A program made the position numbers and the translations under genes. The notes beneath the pieces are model-generated. The model did no database searches and was not told the origin of the DNA. It saw only the letters and a program-made list of their open reading frames with translations. From contig JBHGBM010000074.1 in the NCBI GenBank assembly GCA_041946965.1, positions 1-27,985 of the forward strand: DNA of 27,985 nt. The letters run 5' to 3'. Shown here piece after piece: positions 7,904 to 16,300 of the stretch (positions are counted from its first letter, which is position 1; each line of letters starts with the position of its first letter). This stretch comes from JBHGBM01 sp041946965 (GTDB taxonomy: Bacteria > Acidobacteriota > Terriglobia > Bryobacterales > Bryobacteraceae).

Positions 7904-9070
7904 ATGGGGCTGATGGACGGCGAAGACGCGCTGAAGTACGAGATCGAGGAAGACTTTCACACCGGCGCGCGCATCAAGGTGATCGGCGTCGGCGGAGGCG
8001 GCTCGAATGCCGTCGCCCGCATGGTCAACCAGGGACTGGAGGGCGTGGAGTTCTACGCGCTCAACACGGACGCGCAGGCGCTGGCGGCCTGCGGGGTGCC
8101 CAACAAGCTGCAAATCGGCGCCAAGATCACGCGCGGGCTCGGAGCGGGCTCCAACCCGGATATCGGCCGTCAGGCGGCCATGGAGAACACGGACCGCATC
8201 GTAGATCTGCTCCAGGGCGCGGACATGGTGTTCGTCACGGCAGGCATGGGCGGCGGCACGGGCACCGGCGCGGCGCCGGTGATCGCCTCGCTCGCCAAAG
8301 AACTGGAAGCCCTCACGATCGCGGTGGTCACCAAGCCGTTCGCCTTCGAAGGTCCGCGGCGGAAAAAGATTGCCGACGAAGGACTGGCGAAGCTGGCCGG
8401 GGCCGTGGATACCGTCATCGCCATCCCCAACGACCGGCTGCTCGCGCTGGCGCCCCGCGGTGCCAGCTTCTTCGAGGCGTTCAAGACCGCCGACGACCTG
8501 CTGCGCCAGGCGGTGCAGGGCATCAGCGACATTATGACCACGCCGGGCCTCATCAACCGCGACTTCGCCGACATCAAGGCCACCATGCTCGGCATGGGCT
8601 ACGCGATGATGGGCACCGCGACGTGCAAGGGAGAGAACGCCGCCGTGGAAGCCGCGCGCCAGGCGATCAGTTGCCCGCTGCTGGAGGACTCCCGCATCGC
8701 CGGGTCGCGCAGCGTGCTCATCAATATCACCGGCTCGAGCCGCCTCGGGCTGCACGAGGTGAACGAGGCGTGCAACATCATCCGCGACGCCGCCGCCTGC
8801 GAGGATGTGCAGATCAACTTCGGCGTGATTCTGAACGAATCCATGGAGGATGCGGTCAAAATCACGGTCATCGCGACGGGATTGCAGCCGGCGAACGCGC
8901 CCGCCGCTTTCCGCGCCGCCGCGCCCGAACCGGAGCCCGTCTACATCGAGCCGGAACCGGAACCGCAGCCGGAGCCCGAAGCGGCCGCGCCGCGCGAACC
9001 CGAGCCGGTGTTCGATCCCGAGGACCTGGAGACCCCGGCCTATCTCCGGCAGGGGCGCCTGCTGAACTGA
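7904..9070 (+). CDS. ftsZ: FtsZ, tubulin-like division GTPase
   Basis: Forms the Z-ring that organises the division machine. It is 388 residues. The GTP-binding domain starts IKVIGVGGGGSNAVARM; the tubulin signature GGGTGTG is at residues 116-122, and the T7 loop NRDFADIKATM keeps the catalytic Asp residues. After about residue 322 follows a flexible linker rich in Pro-Glu pairs (EPEPVYIEPEPEPQPEPE), then the conserved C-terminal peptide EDLETPAYLRQGR that binds FtsA. GAGGAGG at 7892-7898 is a strong ribosome site, consistent with high expression. It is the last gene of the dcw run. Confidence 0.98.
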   Translation: MGLMDGEDALKYEIEEDFHTGARIKVIGVGGGGSNAVARMVNQGLEGVEFYALNTDAQALAACGVPNKLQIGAKITRGLGAGSNPDIGRQAAMENTDRIVDLLQGADMVFVTAGMGGGTGTGAAPVIASLAKELEALTIAVVTKPFAFEGPRRKKIADEGLAKLAGAVDTVIAIPNDRLLALAPRGASFFEAFKTADDLLRQAVQGISDIMTTPGLINRDFADIKATMLGMGYAMMGTATCKGENAAVEAARQAISCPLLEDSRIAGSRSVLINITGSSRLGLHEVNEACNIIRDAAACEDVQINFGVILNESMEDAVKITVIATGLQPANAPAAFRAAAPEPEPVYIEPEPEPQPEPEAAAPREPEPVFDPEDLETPAYLRQGRLLN

Positions 9071-9092
9071 AATTCACCTTGGTTAGCGTCGG

Positions 9093-9108
9093 GCCGATGC
9101 GCATCGGC
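9093..9108. repeat. 16-bp perfect palindrome in the ftsZ 3' spacer
   Basis: GCCGATGCGCATCGGC reads the same on both strands. It lies 22 bases after the ftsZ stop. No T-tract follows, so it is not a classical intrinsic terminator; it could be a binding site for a dimeric protein or an RNA-end stabilising stem. Confidence 0.5.
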
Positions 9109-9109
9109 A

Positions 9110-9136
9110 GCGTTGAACGCGGCGGCCCGCGGCGTT
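9110..9136. repeat. Nested inverted repeats before the FkbM-type gene
   Basis: GCGTT (9110-9114), AACGC (9116-9120) and GCGTT (9132-9136) form two overlapping inverted repeats that share the middle arm. 9116-9136 can fold as a hairpin with a 5-bp lower stem, one G-G mismatch and a 3-bp upper stem. It ends about 10 bases before the ATG at 9147. Function is unknown. Confidence 0.4.
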
Positions 9137-9146
9137 ATCCGTAGGT

Positions 9147-10043
9147 ATGCGCATTCTCCGCGTCGTGTTGGCTCTTTTTCTGCTGGCCGACGCCGCGTTC
9201 CTGGTCATCTTCTGGCCGCCGGCGCGACTGTTCGCGCTGTGCGTGGCCGGGCGCAGCAGTTGCCCGCTCGAGGCCACGCTCGGCGTCCCCGCCGAGTCCG
9301 CGCGGATCGACGAGGCGCGCCAGCGCATGCGCGCGGGAAGCCGCCGGGTCCGGACGGAAGCCGGCCTCGAACTATGGGAGACGCCGCAGGGCCCGTTCTG
9401 GATCCCGCCCAGCACCGCAGGGTCGCTCCATATCGTGCTCGCCGAGCAGGAACTCGAGTATTACGGCGCCGGCGCTCAGGCGGTGCATGCCGGCGATGTC
9501 GTGCTGGATTGCGGCGCCGATATCGGCTCGTTTACGCGCCGCGCGCTGCGGCACGGCGCGTCGTTGGTGGTGGCCATCGAACCCATGCCGGAGAAAGAGC
9601 CCTGCCTGCGCCGCACCTTCTCGGCCGAGATCGCCGAGGGGCGGGTGATCGTGTATCCGAAAGGCGTTTGGGACAAGCCGGACACGCTCACACTGCACGG
9701 CGACTCCGTGGTGGAGCGGCGCGCCGGCAAGCAGTTCCGGGTGCCGCTGGCGACCATTGATTCGATAGCCGCGGAACTCAAGCTCTCGCGGGTGGATTAC
9801 ATCAAGATGGACGTGGAAGGCGCCGAACCGCGTGCGCTGGCCGGCGCGCGGTCCGTGATCCAGCGTTTCCGCCCGCGCCTCTCGATCGCCACCGAGCATG
9901 CGCCGGATGATGCCCTGGCCATTCCGCGCCTGGTGCGGTCGATGGCCGCCGGCTACCGCGCCGAACCGCTCCATTGCATGTACGACTCCGGCCGGGTGCG
10001 GCCGGAAGTGCTCCACTTCTACTGGCCGAACAGCCGGCTGTAG
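9147..10043 (+). CDS. Membrane-anchored FkbM-family SAM-dependent methyltransferase
   Basis: 298 residues. Residues 5-25 form one hydrophobic helix (VLALFLLADAAFLVIFW) that should anchor the protein in the inner membrane or act as an uncleaved signal. The FkbM methyltransferase core follows: SAM motif I VVLDCGADIGSFTRRA (about residues 117-132), a VAIEPMP acidic loop, and DYIKMDVEGAEPRAL (about 215-229), the FkbM hallmark. FkbM enzymes O-methylate sugars or natural products; the substrate here cannot be told. No good ribosome site precedes the ATG (AGG only 1-2 bases away), so the start is less certain. It is transcribed alone after ftsZ, and its last 25 bases overlap the end of convergent glnE. 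Confidence 0.85.
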   Translation: MRILRVVLALFLLADAAFLVIFWPPARLFALCVAGRSSCPLEATLGVPAESARIDEARQRMRAGSRRVRTEAGLELWETPQGPFWIPPSTAGSLHIVLAEQELEYYGAGAQAVHAGDVVLDCGADIGSFTRRALRHGASLVVAIEPMPEKEPCLRRTFSAEIAEGRVIVYPKGVWDKPDTLTLHGDSVVERRAGKQFRVPLATIDSIAAELKLSRVDYIKMDVEGAEPRALAGARSVIQRFRPRLSIATEHAPDDALAIPRLVRSMAAGYRAEPLHCMYDSGRVRPEVLHFYWPNSRL

Positions 10044-12877
10044 AACGTTCGGGTGGAGCGCCGGATTTCGGCGACGGCGGATTCGAGCTTCATCTCCCGC
10101 CACGGTTCCGGAATCCAGCGCCGCGCCAGCTCCGCCAGGGTTTCGAGCTGCGCCTGCGAGGTGGGCAGATCCGCCGCGGCGCGTCCCGTGGCCAGACGCT
10201 GGCCGTGGTCGATGGAGCGGTAAAAGGCCGCGGCGTCGCGCAGGAAGTCGGCGTCCTCGCGGTCCAGGTGGCCCATCTTTTCGATGACGTCGATGCGCGC
10301 GGGCGTGTTGAGCACCTTGTAGAAGATGCCGGCGCCTTTCAGCCGCAGGTACATGAGCACGAAATCGATGTCGTAGTAGCCGCCCGGCCCCGCCTTGAGG
10401 GGGTTCTTCGAGCCCTGTTCCTTTTCCAGGCGGGCGCGCATCTGGGCCAGCTCCTTGCGCGAGCGGCCGCTCTGTCCGTAGCGCCGCCAGTCCACTTCCT
10501 GAAGCTCGTGGAGAAAATCCGTGGCGCGCTCCACGTTGCCCGCCACGGCGCGCGACTTCATGTACGCGATGCCTTCCCAGGCTTCGGCCTGTTTGGCGAA
10601 ATAGGTCTTGTACGAGCTTTCCGGCTGCACCAGCGCGCCTTCGCGCCCGTTGGGCCGCAGGCGCGTATCCACGGCGAACATCACGCCTTCGCCGGTGTAG
10701 GCGCTGATGGTGTGGATAGTGCGCTCGGCCACGCCAGTCCAGTAGACCTGCTCGGCGGCGTCGCGATCGGGGATGACGAAGACCAGGTCGGCGTCGGAGG
10801 CCAGGTCGAACTCGCGCATGCCGAGCCGGCCGAGCGTAATGACCATCATCTGGTCGTGCGGCTGGTAGGCGGGGTTGGCGGGCGGCGGGGCGTCGCGCAG
10901 CGCCATCCGGTAGGCGGCGGCGATCACGCTGTCGGCCAGGTCCGAGGTGCGCTCGAGCGTGGTGAAGATCGGCTCGGGCCCGAACAGGCTGGCCGCCTGA
11001 ACGCGGCACATGCTGCGGCGAAAATGGCGGCGCAGCGCGGCGGGGTCTTCCAAGGCTTCCTCGCCGGGCGCGGCGCCATCCGCCAGTTCGAGCAGCAACT
11101 CGGGATAGCGCAGCAACTGGTCGCCGAAGTATTGGCTGTGCTCGAACAGGTCCACCGCGCGCGCGGCGAGCGCCGGATCGGAGTCGAGGCGATCGAGCAG
11201 CGCCGCGTCAGCCAGCGCTTTTTCCAGGTAATGATCGAAGCGCTCGCGCCCGCGGTGCAGGTTGGCGGCGGCCAGCGAGCGCGCCAGTTGCGGCGCGCGC
11301 TGGTCGAGGAAGCGCTGTAGGTTCACGGCCGCGTTGGGCGCCGGGTCTTCGGCGGGCTCGGGCTCGGCCGGGCCGGCTTCGGCGGCGGTGTAATACATCG
11401 GCTGCTGCGCGTGGATGACGCGTTCGTACAGCTCGCGCACGTTGCCGAGGTGTTCGCGCACAGCGCTTTCCAGCCACGCCGCGCCGCGCATTTCGCCGGA
11501 GCCGCCGCGCGGCATCTTGCGCGCCAGGATCTCGAGTTCCCGCGGCGAGGCCGGGAGCGTGTGCACCTGCCGGTCCTCGTCGAATTGCAGGCGGTGTTCC
11601 AGGTGACGCAGGAACTGGTAGGCGTTTGCCAGGCGCGCGTATTCGACGCCGGAGAGCAGGCCCTTGTCGCGCAGCCGGAAGAGCGCGAGCAGCGTGCCGC
11701 CGTGCCGCACCCACGTCTCGCGGCCGCCGTGCAGCCGTTGCAGACACTGCACCAGGAACTCGATGTCGCGTATGCCGCCGGGTGCGAGTTTCACGTCGAG
11801 GCCGGATGGGGAACGCCGCCCGGCGAGTTTTTCGCCGATGCGCTGGCGCGTTTCCGAGACCGCTTCCACGGCGCTGAAGTCGAGCGTGCTGGCGTAGATC
11901 AGCTCCTCGACTCCTTGCAGCAGCTCCTGGCCGGGGCCGGGCTCGCCGGCGCACGCGCGCCCCTTGATGAGCATCTGCTTTTCCCAGTCGCGCGCGCGCT
12001 GGCTGTAGTAGTTGAGCGCTCCCGCCGTGGAGACGGCCACCTCGCCGAAGCGGCCCTCGGGCCGGAGCCGCAGGTCCACGCGGTAGCACAGCCCTTCCGG
12101 CGTGTAGGTGGAGAGCAGTTCGGTCAGGCGGTTGGCGACCTTCTTGAAAAATTCCTTGTTGGTGATCCGGTTAGGGCCGCCGGTCTCGCCGTTGGCGCCG
12201 TAAAGGAACATCAGGTCGATGTCGGAGCTGTAGTTCAGCTCCCTGCCGCCCAGTTTTCCCAGGGCGAGGACGGAGAACCCGCAAGGCGCGCCATCGGCCA
12301 GCAACGGCTCGCCGTAGCGCCCCACGAGCTCGTCGCGGATGCGCGCGTAGGCGATGTCGAGGATGGCGTCGGCCAGGTTGGAAAGTTCCTCGGCGACGTC
12401 GGAGAGAGTGGCCAGCCCCAGCGCGTCGCGCAGCACGATGCGCAGGATCTGCCGCCTGCGGAAGCGCGCCAGTTCCAGCGGCTGCGGCACACCGCGCGAT
12501 TCCGGCCCGAGAAAATCCAGCAGGCGCTCCGCGTATTCCTCCGCCGAGAGCACGCGGTACAGGCGCCCGGAACCGGCCAGTTGGAGGATCGATTCCGGAT
12601 ATCGGACCAGCGCATCCGAAAGAAAGCGGCTGTAGGAGAAAATGGTGAGCAGGTATTGCAGCGCGGCGGGAGAAGCCAGCACGCGCTCGAAGGCGCCCGG
12701 CGCCTCGCGCCGGAAACGTTCCAGGTAGTGCAGCGCTTCGTCGGGATCGGGCAGGGATTCAAGCAGCAGCTTGAGCCGCGCTTCCACCGGGGCCGGAATG
12801 CCCGCGCCCAGCCGCGCGATATCCTCGCGTGCCCGGGCCGGATCGCGAAACGGGATGGATTCGAGTAACGAGGCCAT
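10019..12877 (-). CDS. glnE: GlnE, bifunctional glutamine synthetase adenylyltransferase/deadenylase
   Basis: Adds AMP to, or removes it from, glutamine synthetase in response to nitrogen status, normally with PII protein. It is 952 residues, the full family length. Two nucleotidyltransferase halves are present: the N-terminal deadenylase has LGKLGGRELNYSSDIDL with its Asp pair at residues 219 and 221; the C-terminal adenylylase has LGRLGMREFDLASDADL (about 690) with an intact DxD. RVDLRLRPEGRFG and VDTRLRPNGREG mark the same place in each half. The ATG at 12877 is 3 bases after the MOSC stop, so it is probably the last gene of the Omp85 operon. No glnA or glnB is in the window. Confidence 0.95.
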   Translation of the reverse strand: MASLLESIPFRDPARAREDIARLGAGIPAPVEARLKLLLESLPDPDEALHYLERFRREAPGAFERVLASPAALQYLLTIFSYSRFLSDALVRYPESILQLAGSGRLYRVLSAEEYAERLLDFLGPESRGVPQPLELARFRRRQILRIVLRDALGLATLSDVAEELSNLADAILDIAYARIRDELVGRYGEPLLADGAPCGFSVLALGKLGGRELNYSSDIDLMFLYGANGETGGPNRITNKEFFKKVANRLTELLSTYTPEGLCYRVDLRLRPEGRFGEVAVSTAGALNYYSQRARDWEKQMLIKGRACAGEPGPGQELLQGVEELIYASTLDFSAVEAVSETRQRIGEKLAGRRSPSGLDVKLAPGGIRDIEFLVQCLQRLHGGRETWVRHGGTLLALFRLRDKGLLSGVEYARLANAYQFLRHLEHRLQFDEDRQVHTLPASPRELEILARKMPRGGSGEMRGAAWLESAVREHLGNVRELYERVIHAQQPMYYTAAEAGPAEPEPAEDPAPNAAVNLQRFLDQRAPQLARSLAAANLHRGRERFDHYLEKALADAALLDRLDSDPALAARAVDLFEHSQYFGDQLLRYPELLLELADGAAPGEEALEDPAALRRHFRRSMCRVQAASLFGPEPIFTTLERTSDLADSVIAAAYRMALRDAPPPANPAYQPHDQMMVITLGRLGMREFDLASDADLVFVIPDRDAAEQVYWTGVAERTIHTISAYTGEGVMFAVDTRLRPNGREGALVQPESSYKTYFAKQAEAWEGIAYMKSRAVAGNVERATDFLHELQEVDWRRYGQSGRSRKELAQMRARLEKEQGSKNPLKAGPGGYYDIDFVLMYLRLKGAGIFYKVLNTPARIDVIEKMGHLDREDADFLRDAAAFYRSIDHGQRLATGRAAADLPTSQAQLETLAELARRWIPEPWREMKLESAVAEIRRSTRTFYSRLFGQ

Positions 12878-12880
12878 GCG

Positions 12881-13375
12881 TCAGGCCAGGGTGGCCACCA
12901 CAGAGATTATATCCTCTGCGTGAACCGTCCCGGGTCTGATGACGCGCGCGTAGAAGCCGCTCATGCCCCAACGCGGCGAAGATACGTCGCCCGCCTTCAC
13001 CCGCTGGTCGTAGATCTCCTGCCTGATGGCCGGTCCGTACACCTCAAGGCTCGCGCACGGGACCCTGATCCTGGTGATTTCCAGCCACGCCTCGCCGGCG
13101 CGCAGCAGTTGCCCGATGCGCAACTGCCGCCGGTCCAGCCCCGCGGTGGTGAGGTTCTCGCCGAGCGCGCCGGGGTAGACCGGATAGCCGCGCCGCGAAA
13201 GCTCCTCGAGGGTTTCGGAATCGAGCACCAGCACGGCTTTTTCCGGACCGCCGTGGATGCGCGGGTGCGCCCAGGAATCGCCCTCCACCCCGCGCGGGGT
13301 GAGGTTCGCCGCGGCAAGAGGCCTCTTGGGCAGGCCGCCGGGCGAAACGTTGATGCTGAGAATGCGGCCGGTCAT
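12881..13375 (-). CDS. MOSC-domain protein (YiiM-like)
   Basis: 164 residues that are almost entirely one MOSC domain, the fold that handles sulfur or substrates bound to molybdenum cofactor. Visible signs are the start GRILSINVSPGGLPKRP, GVEGDSWAHPRIHGGPEKAV with the GDxxxxxxxHGG-like pattern, YPGALGENLTT, and the conserved cysteine in ITRIRVPCASLEVYG. Small stand-alone MOSC proteins such as YiiM reduce N-hydroxylated compounds; the exact role here is inference. The start ATG has GGAAAGGG about 6 bases upstream. It is 15 bases after the TamB-like gene and 3 bases before glnE. Confidence 0.88.
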   Translation of the reverse strand: MTGRILSINVSPGGLPKRPLAAANLTPRGVEGDSWAHPRIHGGPEKAVLVLDSETLEELSRRGYPVYPGALGENLTTAGLDRRQLRIGQLLRAGEAWLEITRIRVPCASLEVYGPAIRQEIYDQRVKAGDVSSPRWGMSGFYARVIRPGTVHAEDIISVVATLA

Positions 13376-13390
13376 GGTCGCCCTTTCCGG

Positions 13391-16300
13391 CTAAAACCTC
13401 TTCTTGTAAAAGAAATCGATTCCGAAATATCCGTTCTCATCGCGGATCGCGATCACGCTCCACTTGCGGCTGATGGCCCACTCCACCTGGACCACCAGCG
13501 GGTTGCTGTTGGTCACGTTGGTAATGTAGGTGAACGTGATGTTGGGGGTCACCTGCTGCTCCAGCGTGAGCCGCGCTTGCGGGTTGTTCTCCACGCCCGT
13601 CAGGGTCGGGTCGATCTTGAGCCGCGTAATGCCGAAGAAGCGCTGCAAGCGCCCCGCCACCGGGTTGGCGATGGCCTGCCCCAGCAGCGCCGAAGCCCCC
13701 ATCTGCTGCCAGGTCTGCGGCGAGGTGGTCTGCTGCGCCAGCAGGTTCGGGTCCGAAGTCGGCGCCCTTCCCGTGGCCAGCAGCGCCACGATCTCGTTGA
13801 ATTGCAGCGGCGGGTCCGACCGCGGCGTCAGGTTCAGCTTGTTGATGGGCCCGGTCACCGTGAGCGTGACGTCGACGCCGCGGGCGCGCGTCTCCAGGTC
13901 GATGTTCAGAATCGGCTCGATCCGCATCGGATTGTAGAACGCGATGGCCCCCTGGTTGATGGTGTACGCCGTGCCGAAGAACATTACCTGGCCCTGGGTG
14001 ATGTTGATGCGGCCGAGCAGCGAGGGGTTGGTCGCCGTGCCGCGCAGCCGCAGGTTGGCGTCCATTTGTATGTCCTGCGTCAGCGTGCTCTGGAAGGCCA
14101 GGTCGGGCGCGGTTTCGATCTGCACGTCGAAACGCATGCCGCTCAGCACGCCCGTGCGCGCCGAGGGCGTCCGCACCGGTTCGGCCGAGCGCGCCAGCAG
14201 GTTGCTGAAATCCGAGCGCGGGTTGAATCCCGCCCGTGCGATGGTGACGGTGCCCGCCACCGTGCTGCGGCCGGAGGTCCCCGTCCAGTTCAGGCTGGCG
14301 TTGGAGACGATGCTGGCGCCCTGGAAGCGCAGCCGCACCTGCTTCGCTGTGGCGCGCAAACGGAAGACCAGGTTGCCTCCGCCGTAGCCGATGAAACCCG
14401 CCGCCGTCACCTTGCCGCCGCCGCTCTCGCCCTCCAGGTACTGAATCGTCGCCTGCGTGCCCGTGAAGCGGATCAGCCCGCGCGCGTTGTAAATGCCGGC
14501 GGGCAGGTCCCCGTAGTTGAACGTGGCGCCCTGCATTTCCATCTGCCCCGTCACCTGCGGCCCGTTGAGCGCGCCGCGAACGGCCGCGTCCATGACTACG
14601 GCCCCGGAGGCGTTCATATCGCGGTCGAAATCCTGGAGCATGGCCAGGTCTACGCGGCCGTTTACCTTGAGGTCTACGGCGTTCCGCTGCTGCGGCGTGA
14701 TCGTCCCCGTGATGTTCACATCCGTTGCCCGGCCCACCAGCCGCGCGCTCTGAATCTTCGCCGCGCCGTTCACCATGGTGACCACGATGGGGCCCGAGTT
14801 GCGCAGCGTGATGTTGGGCGTGAGGGCGGCCGCCGCCACGCCCGGCGCGGGTCCCACGCGCAGGTCCGGAATGCGCAGCGTGGCCGTCCAGCGCTGCGGA
14901 TCCAGGATGGGACCCTTGAGGGTCGCCTCGCCCTGCACCGCGCCCGCGATGCGCCGCAGTTCCGGCGCGCGGCCCGGTTCGATCCAGTTCTGGACTTTCG
15001 TCAGGTTCACCCCCGAGAAGGTCAACCGCGCCGTTCCGGGGTAATCGTCCGCGAGCTTCCACCGCCCGTCGCCCTTGATCACCGCATCGGCGAAGTTGGA
15101 TTCAAGGTGCGCCGTGAGCACGCCGCCTTGCGAGGAAGCGGTCAGGTGCGCGTCGCCCAGCGGCTGGCCGTCGGATTGGATGCCCGAGGCGGTTACGTCC
15201 CCGTTCAGATCCGCCACGCGCGGCTGGCCCTTCACCACGTCCACGGCGCCCTGGGCCCTCAACAGCACCGTGCCGTGCAGGGCGGGGAAGCGCTTGGCTA
15301 CGAATTGCACCTGGTCGAGCGGGAGGCTGTTGCTGCTGGTCTGGAACTCGAGCCGGCCGTTTCCGAAATCGCCGCGCGCGTGCCGGTACGCCGCAGCGAG
15401 GTCGATGCGCTTCTGGCCGGCGGTGATCGAGCCGGAAGTCACTTGCAGCGTCTCGTTGCTGTAAGCGACCTTGGCCGCGATGCGATCGTAAGGCTCACCC
15501 CCTAACTCGCCGTTGACCGCGGTCACGTCGGCGCTGAGCAGCGGGTTGCCTGCTGTGCCGGTCACCTGGGCAGACCCGCTTACCTTGCCGCTGACGGGTG
15601 CGCCGGCGTGTCCTGCCAGGGCCGCCAGGTCGCGCACATCCGCGTTCTGAATCGAGCCCTGGAACGACACCGCGCTCCCCGAGGCGGTCTTCCAATCGGT
15701 CAGCGCCAGCGTTCCGGCGAACTGCGCCCGCATCGAGCCGCGCGCCACGAGCGCGTCCCGCAGGGTCACGCCGCCCGGCGAGGCGGTAACGCCGGCCTGA
15801 AGAGAATCGAAATGCCGGCCCTGGAAGTTGAAACCGGTAAGCGCGGCGCGGCCGTCGATCCGCGGGCTCTCGAGCGTGCCGGTGACGGCGCCCGTGAAGG
15901 CCGCCTTGCCGTTTTCCAGCTTCAACGGCAGCGACGGCGCGTTCAGCGCGGGCAACAGGTCGTCCAAATTCGTGCTCGTCAGCCGAATGTCGAGCCGGCG
16001 GCCGATGCTTCCGGTCAGATCCAGCCTGGTGGCCGGCAGTTGCAGGTAGGAGCGGCCCAGGTCGAGAACGCCGCTCCGCTGGTCGTACGTCGCCTGCACT
16101 TCACCATTCACCGGAGCGCTGTCCGGCGCGGGGCTGATGCTCAGCCGCGCCGTGGCCGCCGTGGAGCCCTTGCGGGAGAGCGAGCCTTCCGCGCGCACCG
16201 GGCCCGAGATGCGGCCGTTCCACGGCGCGGGCCGGCGGTCCGCCAACGCCATCAGCCGGCGCGCGTCGAACCCCTCCACGCCGCCCTCCACCATGTAGCG

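Noticed and set aside
8925..9005. Repetitive GC-rich sequence near the ftsZ end as a DNA repeat element
   Set aside because: It codes for the Pro-Glu linker of FtsZ, a normal flexible region, and remains in frame.
12920..15505. An 861-codon open frame on the plus strand opposite the MOSC and tamB genes
   Set aside because: Low-complexity Arg/Gln/Val composition, no motif, and fully antisense to a convincing TamB protein.
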